Origin: Erythrocercus mccallii
Lineage: Eukaryota; Chordata; Aves; Passeriformes; Dicruridae
Assembly (NCBI GenBank): GCA_013397435.1
Contig: VZRG01000165.1
Coordinates: forward strand, 124,001-188,000
Direction: 5' to 3'
DNA length: 64,000 nucleotides
In this document: one piece after another, positions 47,271 through 61,170 of the stretch
Layout: the number at the start of each line of letters is the position of its first letter
Numbering within the stretch: the first letter of the stretch is position 1
Position numbers and translations under genes: made by a program
The notes under the pieces: model-generated
What the model was told of the DNA's origin: nothing
What the model saw: only the letters and a program-made list of their open reading frames with translations
Databases searched by the model: none

Positions 47271-50150
47271 CAAGTAACAAATAATAAAATATAAAAGTGT
47301 TTTTCCTCATTGCTACACTGTTCTGGCTTTCACTACCAAACCAATCATATTGAATCTGTACTTCCAGTTAAGCATACAATTCCCACTGCCTGAGTGCCTG
47401 TTTATAGCTCTGTGTCAGACCCAAAACATCTCAGCATGGGGAAAAAGCTCAGTGCAGGAGGGTGTGAATTCAGATTATACTGCACAAATCCTTACTGCCA
47501 GTATATCCACCCCATGGGTCTCAGTGCTAAATTATCTGCAATCCTTCTTTAGAAAGTGGAGAGACGCCATCTTCTGAGGGACATTTATCGCACCTGAGAA
47601 AGTAGCAGAAACGAATTTCCTTCTGCAGGCATCAGAGGGCAATTCAGCCCACATATTATCTGGAATTGCTTTTGGAGCTGCCCACATTTCTCTGTCCCTA
47701 CAGTAGGATATTTCAGTGACTAACATAAACTGGATTTGTTAAAGGCTGAAATTAGATAAGAACATTTCATCCTGGTGATTCAACGTGCATGAATGGAAAT
47801 ACTTTATTTCAACATAGATGGGACATTTTGTTCCTGTTTCAGTTTGGAATTTATCTTTTGTATTTTTATTTTAAAGACAATTCCTTTACAACTGCAAAAT
47901 TAAAGGCACAGAAACTGTTTTGAAGATTAACTTCAGCTTTTATATGAGATTCCCTAAATTTCATTTTGTAGCTTCTTTAGATTACTGTACTTTATTTTTT
48001 TTTTATTTTTACAATACAGTGATACTGAAATGGAGTATAACTTTTTAACGGAATTTCAGTGTTTTTAAATAGCATTTTCTACAAAATTAATGGCCTGCTT
48101 TTACTCATATCTAACTAAGTAGCAACTAATATGGATGCTTAAATAATTTTCTTACACTGCATGTTTAGACTGGCCTTATAAACTCTAGAACATATTTGAC
48201 ACTTATGAGGCAGATGCTTGGCAATGCTTAAAAAAAGGAAAGGGTTCTTCATATGGGGTTTTGAATATTAGATAGATGAAAAGTTTAAGTAGTGTTGAGG
48301 TTTATTAGTAATCTCATAGTGAAGGTATAATATATGCTCACCTAATTGTAATATCCAAAGACAAGTTTAAGAAAAACAAAAATATCCCAAAACACTGACA
48401 AAATTATGGAAAATGTAAAAAAATTAAGACAACTCAAATGTTATCTATAGGCTACTTTCAGTTTAAGTAACCCAGCCACTCATGTTCAATAGCATTTTCT
48501 GGATATAAAAGTGTGTATATACACATGCGTCAGTACTAATGTATGAAGGTCTAAGCTCATACATGATAATTAAATCTTTTGGTTGCTTTCCTCTTTACCA
48601 CAAGGAATTTATATTATATTGAAGCAAGACCTTACAGCAATGCTAATGCAGAAAGCTAAAGAGGTTAATATCCTCAGCAGACAGTATCATTTCATCAATA
48701 ACAGAACTATTCAATGACCCTGTACTGGAGTGAACTCAGCATAATCAATTAGCTTTGTCAAGTAAACAGATCTGTCCCTTTGGCTGCTGCGTAACTTGAT
48801 ATTTCTTCCTGTTCTTAGCAACTCTGTGAATGGGGAAATAAAATACCCTGAAATTATACCAGCCCTGGCTGAGGGAAGAGAGCTATTTAAAAAACTGTTC
48901 CACTGAAAGTGTCTGTCATTCTTAATCAGAGGTTTTTGTCTTCCAGCAGAGAAGGGCGGTAGGACAGGCCTTAGCCCAGCACCACAGAGCACTTAAACAA
49001 AAACAGTATTTTCCATGTTTAGATGAATTAGATGCAAATCAGTTAGCAAGCAAAATAAAATAAATAATGTGGCCTGCACCACTTGACATAGCAGACTTGA
49101 GTAATTATCTTCACAATTTACCTTCCTTTGCTTGCTTTACTATTTTTCTTTCTCTTGTTCTTGTTTTGTTTTTTAAAGTAATAATAATGTAATTACTATA
49201 ACACTAATTTGAAAGTAATGATTTCTATACACTTAGCAGGCTCTGAGACACAATCTATGATAGGGCATGAAACAATGGTCTCAGACTGGACTCATGTAGT
49301 TTGCATTATGAAAAAAGGATGGGAAGGAGAGATCATTACTCTGCATAATTAGCAGGCTTAATTAAAAAATGGCCTGAGATATCAGCTGTAGCATCAGCTC
49401 AACAAACCCCCTAGGGCTTGTTCACAGATTCTGCTGCACTCTGATTATACCAGTATGAATCTAGAAATAGCCACTTGGAATCACTCTCTCAGATGGGCAT
49501 TTGCTAAGTGCTCATACACTGTTATTAAATCGGTTTGTTTGGCACAATTTTGTAAAATGATATAGGCTTTTAGACCTTTAGCAATTTGAAAAGAAAGCAC
49601 GGCCAGCAAGGTGGAGTAATTCACTCTGTGGCCTTTCAGTGCTCCTCCTTTCTATTAAATGAAGGCCTTCAGAAATGTATTTGTCCAAATTTCTCAAGTT
49701 CTATAAACCGTAATCCGTTTGGGTTTGTCAAACAACCTCAACTATGGAAGCTTTAAAAAATTAAATCACCTTAGGTTTGAATATCTACAATTCAAATAAA
49801 AGTGGACTGCAATTTGAATTTCTTTGTACACTTAAGATTTGTGATAGTCACATAAAACCATATTTAAACTTTAACACCTCTCTTCTGGTTTTATTTTTGT
49901 CCATGATGGACGACACTTAATGCTTATTTCAGAGGCACAGTAAAACCTTTCTAGCACACCCCTGACCATGTAAACAGGCCATTTATGTGAGACAGAAAAC
50001 AGTTTTTGTAGAATAAAATGGTGGATAAATAGCAGTTAGGAATATAAGCTGACATTTTAGGGATGCAAGATTTTCCCATGTCAGTTAATTAAACATTGGT
50101 TTGATCTGGTCAGCACGTAATTGTCCAAAGTGGAATGTCACTACAGCACT
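47271..50150. other. Unique AT-rich noncoding DNA
   Basis: No gene is recognised. Two parts (48.60-48.86 and 49.33-49.77 kb) look like candidate conserved noncoding sequence; the second is listed separately. Confidence 0.6.
49330..49770. other. Candidate conserved noncoding block (inferred)
   Basis: This repeat-free stretch contains GCATAATTAGC, GCTTAATTAAAAAATGG, GTTATTAAATCGG and GAGTAATTCA words in a mixed-composition background with almost no low-complexity sequence. It resembles vertebrate developmental enhancers. There is no supporting alignment. Confidence 0.25.
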
Positions 50151-50157
50151 GGAGCTG

Positions 50158-50270
50158 TGACCTGATCCAGTGGAAGGTGTTCCCACTCACATCAGGGGAG
50201 TTGGAACTTGATGATCTTTAAGGTTCCTTCCAGCTCAAACCATTTTATGACGACTGTATGATCCTGTGAT
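50158..50270 (+). mobile_element. CR1 LINE 3'-end fragment
   Basis: Contains GATCCAGTGGAAGGTGTTCCC, GGGGAGTTGGAACTTGATGA, TCTTTAAGGTTCCTTCCAGC and a decayed octamer tail CATTTTATGACGACTGTATGATCCTGTGATG. This is the last roughly 110 bp of a CR1 in plus orientation, severely 5'-truncated. Confidence 0.9.
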
Positions 50271-52464
50271 GGTGCTGATTAAAAGACAAGTCCCCTTTGA
50301 TAGGTACACACCAGCAGTTAAAAAGCAAATGTGGGATCATATCAGAAAGGCAGACAACTAATGTACCTTTTCAAAGGACTTTCGTAGGCTGATCATGGGG
50401 GAGGTTTTTATGATTATTTCTGTTATTTTTACCTATTTTATGAAGCTTACTGCTATAAGATAGAAACCAAATATATTGCTTATTTAACAGTAAAGACAAC
50501 TTTGAATTCTTTTCTGCAAAATGTCTGGAGCTATGAACAGACGCGAAATGTGTTCAAATCCCTCAGGCCTAGCCCATGACAGTGGACCCTGTAACACCCC
50601 GTAGGAAATGGGAGAACCTCCATCACCCTCGGGCAGGTTGGGCACATCACCACCCCGTGAGGCTGCCTGTCAGCCCTGGAGGCAGGGTGCTCCCATTATC
50701 ACTGCTCTCATACATCAGGAACCTGTCCTCTCTAGAGACCCATCTAAGTACAAATCCTATTAAGATATTTAGATAATATGGTAAGATGCTTCTTTTTATG
50801 CTGAGCCCTTCGAGGTGATTAGACAGGGAAATCCTTGCTATGTATTCAAGAAGGTTTCTGGCATGTTTAACATCTTGGGAACATATTTTTGTGTTTCTTT
50901 AGGTTAAAGATATCCTCCTAGGAACTTATCTATCAGAAGAAGGAGGAACTAAGGAGTATATGTTTCTGGGGAACAGACAGAAGTTTCTATTCCATGGGAG
51001 AATACAGAACCAACAAAGTCCTGAAAGGGAAAGAAATATCTCATGTGATATATTCCTTACTGTTGAGTACAATTAGTGTGCTTTTCAGCAGAAATGGCAG
51101 AGATTCCCTATTCCTAACTGAAATGCATGCAGGAAAAGTAAAAAAAACACCAAGAAAAATGACTGAGGAATAAATCAATATGGGATGAAAGGTCAAAAAG
51201 CAGCCTGCTGGTAGTCTGCCAAAGAGTATTTAATACATCCATTTGATATTATTTGCATTTTTTAAAAGTTATGAGAGAGAGAGAGATACAGTGATGCAGC
51301 ATTTTTGTCTTAGTGAGAGAACAGGTTTTGCTGAGAAATGTACACCTATATGAAAGTAGAGTTTATCCCTAGAGCTTTGACACCCCTAGTGGGATAGCCA
51401 TTATTGCAAATGCAATGACAATCTTTCAATACAGACAAATTAGCAATTTTCTAGAGAGCTAATTCAGTTCTTCAAGTTACATTAATTTATCACAGTTTAA
51501 TTACCGCTAAAATTATACTAATTCGAATTAGAGATGGCAGTCATGTAACACATGTTATTGGATACCTCATGTGAATTCTTGAAAAATAATGTTTGTTCTG
51601 TTAGAATAAGATGTAGTAATTTCCAACTACAAGGATGTACTCCCTTGATAAAGATTTCTAATAGCTTCTAGCTAAAGTGGTTTCTATAGTTTTCTCTCTA
51701 CAGCCCACTCTTCAGACTTTTTCATAAGCTGTGATTTAACTTTTTCTCTGGGATGGAGAGTGTTTCTCAATATCTTTAAACTCACATTTAAAACTGTTAA
51801 TCTTTCTTTAATTAAAATGCTGCTTTGCTTACAAGGCAAAGAAATTACAAAGAAAATAAAGAAAACTAAAAATACTTCCATAATATTTTCATAATTCAGA
51901 TATATCTATATTTCCCAAATGGAACAGGATCAGCATTCCAAATATAAAAGGCTTGACTTATAAAAAAAAAAAGCAGATAAGAAAAACATGAAAACCAACC
52001 ATAACCAATAACCATAACCATACCATGCTAGGAGAGTAAGCAGCTGATACATATGTACACTCAATTGAAAAGGATGAAAAATGAGAAGGAGAGGAATACA
52101 CCTCCTGGGTCAGCACAGATACTTTTGATATGAGCCTTTTGATAAGTGGATTAAGTTTCTGTTTTATAACTACTGAGGATTTCCCCACCAGTATTTGTGC
52201 TGAAAAGCTGTGCCAGTGTCTTGTTTTAATTTCTCTATTTAATATCTCTAATTTCCAACTAAGTTCAGTCTGAGCAACCCTCAGTGCACACCTTCTTTAG
52301 AAAACACTGTCCTTTGCAACGAACAGGTCTCCCTTACCAGCCCTCCTGATATACCCAGAACAATATTTTCCCCTTTCATCTTCCTAGTTCTGTTCCATAC
52401 TTTTTCCTTTCTTTATTCTCCTGATTACGCTAACAGACTTACTTGCACTTATAACTTGCTGAAT
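50271..52464. other. Unique noncoding DNA
   Basis: No gene is recognised. A short (GA)n tract lies at 51273-51286 and a 12-bp palindrome TAATTCGAATTA at 51519-51530. Short ACCATAA-type words repeat near 51998-52024. Confidence 0.6.
51519..51530. promoter_or_regulatory. Palindromic homeodomain-type site TAATTCGAATTA
   Basis: Perfect 12-bp palindrome with two inverted TAAT cores separated by four bases, the arrangement of a paired-class homeodomain dimer site with 4-base spacing. More TAAT/ATTA cores flank it (51480-51516). A palindrome this size can occur by chance in AT-rich DNA. Confidence 0.3.
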
Positions 52465-52545
52465 TCTTCTTTCTTAAAAGTGGGGGAGCCAGAATTGGAT
52501 TTGATATTTCATTTCTCTCACAAGTACCTTGTATAGATGACCCAA
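52465..52545 (-). mobile_element. Old CR1 LINE internal fragment
   Basis: The plus strand reads GAATTCTTCTTTCTTAAAAG, then GGGAGCCAGAATTGGATTTGATATTTCATTTC and CACAAGTACCTTGTATAGATG. This matches, with many changes, the reverse complement of the CR1 ORF2 end (GGAGCCCAGAACTGGATGCAGTATTCCAG...CACCAGTGC...GTAGAG). It is a short, old piece with uncertain borders. Confidence 0.5.
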
Positions 52546-55500
52546 CAGTTCTTTTTCCCTGTGGGGAATATCTCTGCCACATACTTGCTTGTCTTTGTCC
52601 CAGGGAGTGCCAGCTGGTGACTCGCAGACACTGAGTGATCAGTCAGCAGCACGCGGATCTTTATTCTCAGTCTCTCCCATGGGATGAGCTCACAGCTTGT
52701 AGTTGAAGTTCTTCTTATCGGTCCCCTCCATGAATCACTCTGGTTTGCTCCATTGAACTGAAGAACTCTGAAACTTAAACACAGTATTTTTAACCTGTGT
52801 GTTTCAGGATAGGCATTAAAATCCACATTTAATAAGGAAATTAGTGGGGTCTCTGATGAGCTCATCTGATCTACAGCCTAACGATTTCTAGGTACTCAGA
52901 TGCTGGCTTTCACAGAGAAAAAATAACCAACTCTCTTACGCTTCAAGTCATAATTTAGAATTTTATCCTCTAAACTCAAGTATAATGCACAGCCATTTTT
53001 TTCACCATTTGGAACAGTGCTTGTCTTCTTTATTTCTTTAGATGACTGCTTTCCAAATCATAAGAAGAAATCTCCATAAATAACCTCTAGAAAGTTCCAG
53101 AGGCAATCTTTTGTTCATTAAATCTGTCTGAGATGAGCTGACCCGCATACATTCTTAATGTAACACAATAAGTCCAAAGACTTGGCATTTGAAGAACTAG
53201 ATTAAGAAGAAAAATGGCTGAAAACAAAGTTATTGAGGAAAATATGTCTGGTTTTGGTTCAGATTTTTTCTTAGTACATCTCCAAATATATCACAAATAT
53301 CTTGTGTGATTCATCTCATCTAACTTTAGCCATTTAAAACCTATTCATGTTATCATTGATGGTTTTCTAGTCTGCTTCTAATAACCAATGCAGAGAGACT
53401 TCTTTGTCCTTCCAACCTAAAATAGGTGTTTAAGACAGATAGCATTTAATGTTTTATGATTCATTTTTCCTATCTTTAGATTGTCTAGAAGCTCATATCT
53501 TTCTTCATTGACTATAAAAGGAGTGTGTCCAATTAGTACAGACCTTCATGAGTAACTTGGGGACATTCAAGATGGACAAGATGAACTTCAATCTTTGATC
53601 TAACACATTATTTGAAATAGGAATGGTAATTAAGGTCCGTGCTGGTGCTTTTGAAAAATCCAACCTTCCCCTTTAATGAAGCAAAATAGCTTGAAATGAA
53701 ACAAAGAAAAATGAGCTAAAATAGCAGACTATTCAAATGGCCAAGAAAGAGAGAAATTGTGAGCTGTTTTGAGAAGGCAAATCTATAAATTAGGCACTCA
53801 GAGAATTCAATAAGTGTGAATATATATGTAAAAAATAAAAGTTAACTTGAAAGTCATGGAGAGCTTCCCTTAGTGAGAAAAATCATCAGATCATTAATTG
53901 AAAATTACAGCTCTGCAGAATCTAGGGAACTCAAAGTTAGAAAATCTAGGATATTTCTTTTAAGACCAAGCATGAGAGGTATTTGGTACAGGTTGTTCTG
54001 TGGGCAAGTATTAGTTGCTCCAGGTGAGTCACTGGGAGCTACGCATGCTTGTTTGGAAGTGTTTCAGTCATAGGGCAGATGCTGGCAGGGTAGTTTCCAC
54101 CTTGACACAAATTTAGCCTTCCAGAAGTCATCAGTTTTAGGCCAAACTGTGTCTACTTCTGTGAGAGAGGGGGAGAAGTAGAGAAAGTGAGAGAGTCAAT
54201 GATTTGCAAAAAAACCTTTCTACCTCTTTAATTTAAGGTTGTGGAGATCACAAGTGTAAGATTCCAAATACAACTGGTTTTGTCTCTGTTGTGAATGAGT
54301 GTTTTAGGTTGCTTAAAAGAAGTGCCTAAAACCAGAACAGAGGTTCAGCCTGAGGAGGATGATGCACCACCACCATCTCAAATCCACAATTAACTTATGG
54401 AATCCCATTAAATTTGATACGTTTCTGAGCCCCTTCAAGCACAGGAACCACACCTCCTAACTCACTGTTTTCATAAGCCACTGAGGAACTTTTGAAAAAA
54501 ATTATGACTTCAGTTTTAGAAATCCTCCAACTGTGATCATAGTTTTTTTTCCAAAATATTATTTTTACAGTTTATTTTTGTCTGTGCTACTTATTTGGAT
54601 AAGTTTTATTAGAGTATGAAATTATTTATTTCAAACAGAACAACATTTCTGGTAACAGCACTAACAATAGCAGCATCCACAAATATAATGGAGATGGATA
54701 TAGTAATATTAGAGTCTGATTTCAGCTACACTAAAGATGTTGGCAAGTTTATAATTAAAGGTAAAAAAAAAAGGATTCATTAAGATTTTACACCCAGACT
54801 CTTCCCCTGGTTTGTGTCTCACTGTCCCACCACACCTGTGAATAGCAAAGAAACATTTTGTTTCATAGGATGAGCCATCACCTCTGCATCCTGCAGCCAG
54901 TGTATTCTGATGGTCCTGATGTTGCAGTTTCATCTATCTCCAGTGCCTCTGCACAGTATCAAGCTAGCAGATGTGTGAAGGGGCACACCCCAGAGCTTCG
55001 TAAGCCACAATTAGGAAAATCTATTGCACTTTACAAAAAGAGAGCCACTGCTGCCCAAGGTCACCACACACTAATAACAGCAACTTTATGCCTCTGGAAT
55101 TTATAAGGAAAATACTTGGGTGAAAATCAGTAACTGGATAATGTAAAGATACTAAATTAACTTTTGTAAGAATCATCTTTTGTTAGCTACAATATGTTCA
55201 TGCATGAAAATCGTCAAGAACAAATTAATGCAGAAGATATTTTTCTTACTATCACACCTGTGGAAATGTACCTGTAAATGGGTATGAGAAACTTCATTTC
55301 AAGGTATATTTCTGACTAGTTTTCTGCATCCTGTTAAAAAAGTGGTATTTTTTCCTCTTTAGGAAGCTAGGATTTGCAATGCTAAATTAGTCCACAGGTG
55401 TACTATATCCTGTAGTCTTCCCACAGAGATATTGTCACAAGAAACAAAGATTTCCATAAAAGGCACTAAGTTCATTGCACAATGCTGGTTAACTTAAAAA

Positions 55501-58500
55501 AAATCTTTGTGGTTTCCTCAGACAAAATTTGTCTTTTAAGTAAGGAGTACTTATTTATTACTTATGAGTAAGAAGCACATTTATTTTGAAGTCTTCTTGA
55601 CTTGTTCTCTCCATTTGGTCTGTTTTATGATTACAATAGTCATTTATTACTCTGTCATGCTGGGAACACATGCGACAATCCTCACTATGGCTTATGGTAC
55701 CTTGGTGATATGTTACACAACATCACAAGTATCTCTCTTATGTGTAATTATTTCCTCGTTCTTTTCCTCAGTGGAAAATATTTTGCAAATTATTTACATA
55801 CATATGTGTATCTATTATTTATATTCGTATATTTTTAGATTCACTGATTTTTAACTACACAAAGGACTATTATAATCATCTAATGTGACCTCTTGCACAA
55901 CACAGTGACTCCTTCAGGAAAACCAGCAAGTTAAGCTTATTTTTAGCAAGACACCTACTCTTGTTTTGAAGACTGCATACAAGGATGTGTCACATTCCTA
56001 GGTAAATATGGTATACAGTGTATATTTATTTTAGAAAGAAAGATTTTTTATTTGTAACTGTATTTGTAATTTAAAGCTGGAAATGGAAACTAATAAACTT
56101 TTGCCCTGAAGTTTGCAGACAATCCCAATGTGCCAAGCATTGCAATAAAAACTTCTCGCTGTGGTTCAAGTGTGAAATACTTGCAGTCAGAGCATTACAA
56201 ATTTTGCAAATGAGAAACAAAAGCATGAATATAAACATTACCGATCAGAAGGGCAACCATATCATGTGGCAGGCAGGACTTGCTCACTATGTTAGAGAGG
56301 GCTCTATATCTATGTATTATTGTAGTTGGCACCAGTGGAAACTTCTTCAAAGCACAGTTTTCTGACCATTTGAACTGTTCAAACACATTTTAAACCAGAA
56401 AAAATACACAGCATGCTGTCAAAATTATATCCTCCCCAAATATGGAGTCCAATCTCATGGCCAGATTGAGTTCAGAGCATGCAGTGTAAACACTGCAAAG
56501 TGACTTTTCCCATTTGTGGGTACAGATACTCCATCAACTGACAATATCTCAAAGGAAACACCTTAAAATATCAAAATTGTCATTTTAGCCTGGTTTCCTT
56601 CATCCAGTTCTATGGCAATGGTGTCCTTGAACTTCAAGACGCAGCAGAGGAGAGAGAGTCTTTGTGTGGACAGACACTTCTGCAGACTGTTTCATATTTT
56701 CACAAAGAGAGAAAACAGCCTAATCCTTGCTGTTGGGTTAGTCTACATAAACATATGAATTGTTTCCTGTGACAGTACTTCACTTTTCTCCAACATGAGC
56801 TCTAAGGAGATAAAACGCTAGCTATGGCAAGTTGCTGTAAGCCATAAGGTACAACTGTCTTCAAAAATGACAAAAAAATCATAGTAGTGATGAGCACAGC
56901 CCTTTGACTTTACAGACAGGATTTTGGATTTTGATTCTCTGCAGAAGTTCAACTGAATAAGCTCTGAGATGTCTACAGAGAAGTAATTGTAGAGGAGTTA
57001 TCATTTGCAAAAGAAGTAAGATTTTTCTAACCACAATTTTCTAAAATTACTATTTATTTTTTTTAACCCAAGTAGAAATATTATATAAGTGCAACATACA
57101 CCTCCATTGTAGGAATTCTGAAATTCTACTCCACCAATATTTTGATTGACAAGAAAAACAACAACAACAACAAAAAAGCACCTACAACTGTGGAGAATAA
57201 GAAAAATATCTTCATTTTAAAAGAAATTTATGCTCTGCTAGATATTCTTCTCCAAGTACAGAAACCTAACTGCAGGACCCCAAAGAATCCCAGCATCAAC
57301 CAGTGTTATCCTAAAGTTGAAAGCCAAATCAAAGGAAGGACATAGTTTGACTTCTGAGGACAATAATAATTAATCTTAGCAATAAAAATAACAGCAGCTA
57401 GACTATTATGCTGAAGATCATATCCTACAGCTATATCAACTCCCTGAAAGGTAAATGAAAAAAAGTAGTGACCTAGGATGAGAGAGGTGATCCTAGACAG
57501 ATAATTTTTTTTAAGAGAAGATTTTGTGACAGCCAAATGTTCAAGTAAGCTGGAACTTCCAAGTTAAATCTGGATACTTAGGATTTTGAATCTGAATTGT
57601 TAATAGGGAGAGAGGAAAGCTGTTTAAACTATTTTTATTCAGCAAATTAAGCCAACACATCTCAGAGACTACACAGATTGCAAGACTCTACTGAGAAAAC
57701 ACTATGCCTATGCAGGAAATTTCAAGAACTGTAACAAACATTGAAAAATCTGAATATTCTCACCATGCCTCAAACAAAATTCACCTGAGGATGTCCTGTG
57801 CCTAAGACCGTGCTTCTACTTTAACATTTTTTAAATATAGGAAAATAAAAAATAAACACACAAATGCACAATCTGATTAGATCTTCCCTGTCAAATTAAG
57901 TCCAGTATTCTTGTGTAATTAAGTTGCCTCCCTAAAATAATTAACCAAAGTGAAAGCCACCACATTTTTGAGTCTTCAGTTCTAATACATTGAATACCAC
58001 TTTTTTTAATCCAGAATATAAATTCTGGTAATGGTTAAAAAAATATTATGGAACTAAATCTGAAATATAATATTAAAAAAAATCTTAGTTTGTCAAGATA
58101 CAAAAGCCATTTAATGCATGAATAACTGGTGTTTGATGAAAGTACAGTTAAAGAGAGAACTTGAAAATATACCAATGGTCATGGAAAAAAACTAGGAGGT
58201 CTTTTGTGCATTATTTGCTCCTCTTAAACCTTGATGAAAATTTTCTCTCTGGCATACCACTAATATCTGCAGAGGGACATACCCCTGACTTCAAAGAGGA
58301 ATGAGAGTCAGAAGTAAAATCGCCATTCAACAGGAAATTTGTAATTTAATAATTGGATTTACACTAAATTTTAGGACGGAAATGATTATTAAAATATTTT
58401 ATCAAACCTAGCTACCTCATCTTAACAATATCTGTGGAATTTTCACCATGCTAGCCTTGATTTAAAAGCAGTGTTGAAGAGGAACTGGATCATAGTGCAG

Positions 58501-59141
58501 TGGTTATTCCAGTGATGTTTAAAGTGTTAATAGCCCTAAATCTATGCCATTGTCAAAGTCAGGCTTGTCATCCTAGCCAGCAGAGTGGTGTGAATTTTCT
58601 CAGGGAATTATTTATGTGATCATTAAGTGGGCCAGCAAGACAGCTGAACTGTCTGCCACTGGCTACAGAGCGACCTGTGGTGTGAAGATGGTGCAAGGTT
58701 TTTGAGAACCAGTGCTGGCCCCATTGTGGCGGGTTGCCCTGATGTACTGAGCACAGCCATCTCTAAGCTGCAGGGAAGAAATAGGCATTCAAAAGAGCAA
58801 GAATATTTTATTTTTTTACATGATGACAGCAAAAACCATAAGGAATTGCAAACTGAAGGACAAAATATTGCTGCTAAGAGCTTACTGGATTGCTAAAAGC
58901 TATTAAGAAAATGGAAGCTATTAACATCACGCCAAAAAATGGTTCAATAACATGGCCTAATGTGAAATTGAGATACTCTGTATCACTCTAAAATGATCAT
59001 ACAACTAATGAACTGCAAACTCTTCAGCAGAATATTATGTTTTCCCACCCATGTGCATAACTATGCCCTCAAAATGCGACACTTTACATAGCTGGGTTTG
59101 TGTGCACATGTGAGTTGTACACCTACATTGTGAGAGTAAAG
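52546..59141. other. Unique AT-rich noncoding DNA
   Basis: No gene or clear mobile element is recognised over 6.6 kb. The segment at 52590-52760 is more GC-rich than its surroundings and could be an unidentified repeat, but I cannot place it. An (AAC)n-like tract occurs at 57154-57173. Open frames stay under 100 codons apart from one of 115 that starts in this segment and runs into the CR1 fragment. Confidence 0.6.
57154..57173. repeat. (AAC)n microsatellite
   Basis: A short run of AAC/ACA trinucleotides followed by an A run on the plus strand. Confidence 0.8.
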
Positions 59142-59236
59142 TCCCAATCTTACACTCCTTTTTCAGGGGAAAATCCTTCAAAGCCCAGTTGTCAGTAAAA
59201 TGCTCAATAAGTGAAAACCTCTTAAAATCTTCAACC
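59142..59236. repeat. Remnant of an old sauropsid palindromic repeat
   Basis: CCCAATCTTACACTCCTTTTTCAGG followed by GGAAAATCCTTCAAAGCCCAG fits the 'CCAATCCTGCACTCCTTACTCAGGCAAAACTCCCATTGA' pattern of palindromic repeats; the distal arm is only faintly visible. Identified from memory of the family. Confidence 0.35.
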
Positions 59237-61170
59237 CATCAACCCTCAGTAAATATCTGCCTTGTGCACAGTGTCTTTTACTGGAAAGTGAACAGCTAAC
59301 TTTGAAATATCAAATAAAGGTTCCATAAGCTCTTTTTAAAGTATTCTTCATTATACTACATTGGCCAAAGCACACTGTCTGAACAATATATTTAAATTTA
59401 TGTGGTTTATATACTGAGCATAATAGTAATATGATAGGAATATATATACTATTTATCTTTTAATATCAACTATAATATTTTATACATCCATGGAAATTAT
59501 AGCAGCAAAACATTTTAAAATTTATTCTCTGAAATAACTTCAGTTGGTTACCAAAAGGCAACTTTGAACCTGGAGGATTTCTGCATACAATGACTGTCTA
59601 GAAACAATCATGACAATCACCATAAATCAGATTTTCAGAGACCTTTATAACATGCTATCAGTGTCACCAGTGTACTGTTACAATCAGCCTCACATGGCTG
59701 GAAGCAATAGAAATTTTTACCAGTGATCTCCCTTGTCAGGTCCCAGTCTAACAGTCTGTGCTCCATTTACACCCAGAGCATTAAGACAAGGAGGGAGACA
59801 TGGAGGTAAAAAGAGATTTCTTTACCCATCGTAAAGAAATCCAGTTGAAATTATTCTTCTGTGGGTTCCAGGCATTTAAATTTTGCCCCTTTATTAGAAT
59901 AAGTGCCAATATAAAACACATTAAGAGGAAGACTTGTAGAAATGTATTTACCTGAGACGCAACAACCAAGAAATTGGAAGTTCTAATTTCAATTTTTGCA
60001 TGTTCTTCCTGGCCTAAAACATCTGAACTTTTCAATGTGAAACAATCCTAACCTCAAAATAGTATATACAATACTAGCTGAACTATCTTTTGCTAATTAT
60101 TTATTTTAGTCTCTGCAAGATAGAAAGGAATTAGAGTGCTTTGATGAGAAATAATGGTCAAATATATTGATCTGTACTGCAAGATCTGCAAGTGAGCTCA
60201 AAATGAAATTATCACAATTTAAAATCACATAAAGTAAGTATTGACTGTCTGCAAACTAATTCAAATGTGTCCCAACACAGAACAATGACTGCTAGGAGCA
60301 CTGAAATTGGGCCAGTAGTCTGACAAATGGTTTGGATGAATCCTATTATTAGGCAATTATTCAACAGAAATAGAATGGAACCATCAAGTTAGTTTTGGTG
60401 ACCAAATGCTGTGGGTTTGACTGTTTTTACAGAACAAGCTACACTGTTACTTCTCTGCAATAAGGTGACGTTCCTTGAGGTTATAAATGTGCCTTCATAT
60501 GCTTTGTGTGTTTCATATGCCCATGTATGTATGTAAAAATATGCTCACAGGTGTACTTTATAGACAGACAAATGGATTGGCAGCCACATACTTGAACAGT
60601 ACACATGCAGTGCATTTAATCAGAGCTGTGAACAATGTACAGGCAGAGCAGATTGATTAAGAAGATTTTTACAGAATCACCAGAAACCCTCAATAGCCCT
60701 TGACTATAATCAAAGCTTTAAATACAAAGCAGGAATTGAGTAGGAATTGAGCTGGCACCAGAGAGGCTAACTCTACACATCAGTACTTAAAAATAAGAGT
60801 TGTTGTGTGAAAAAGAGTGCTAAGCTGGAGAAGTGCCAGCTGTTGAAAGCCTACATTTAAGACTGAGTCTAAGGACTGCTAGTGTTTCTGAAGGAGGACT
60901 GGAAGAACAGAGGATGGGTCTGAAAAAGCAGCACCCACCCACAGTGGGTGGGGCTCAGACTGGCAGTCTGGCACCTGTACTCAACCTGTGTCAGTCTGGG
61001 CTTAATTTTCCTGATCCCCACTAATCCATCTAAGGAGGATGCCTCCTTTCCTCGCAAGATGTTGCATACCTGCACATGAAAATACAAGAGAACATGTTGA
61101 CATGTTTTCGGAGCTGTTCAAAGGAATCACAACAATTCCTAATACCTGACCTGCCCTGATAAGTGCCAAA
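59237..61170. other. Unique AT-rich noncoding DNA
   Basis: No gene is recognised. Very AT-rich DNA with many TATA/ATAT words lies at 59380-59525. A short perfect inverted repeat (CCCACCCAC A GTGGGTGGG) lies at 60934-60952. Confidence 0.6.
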
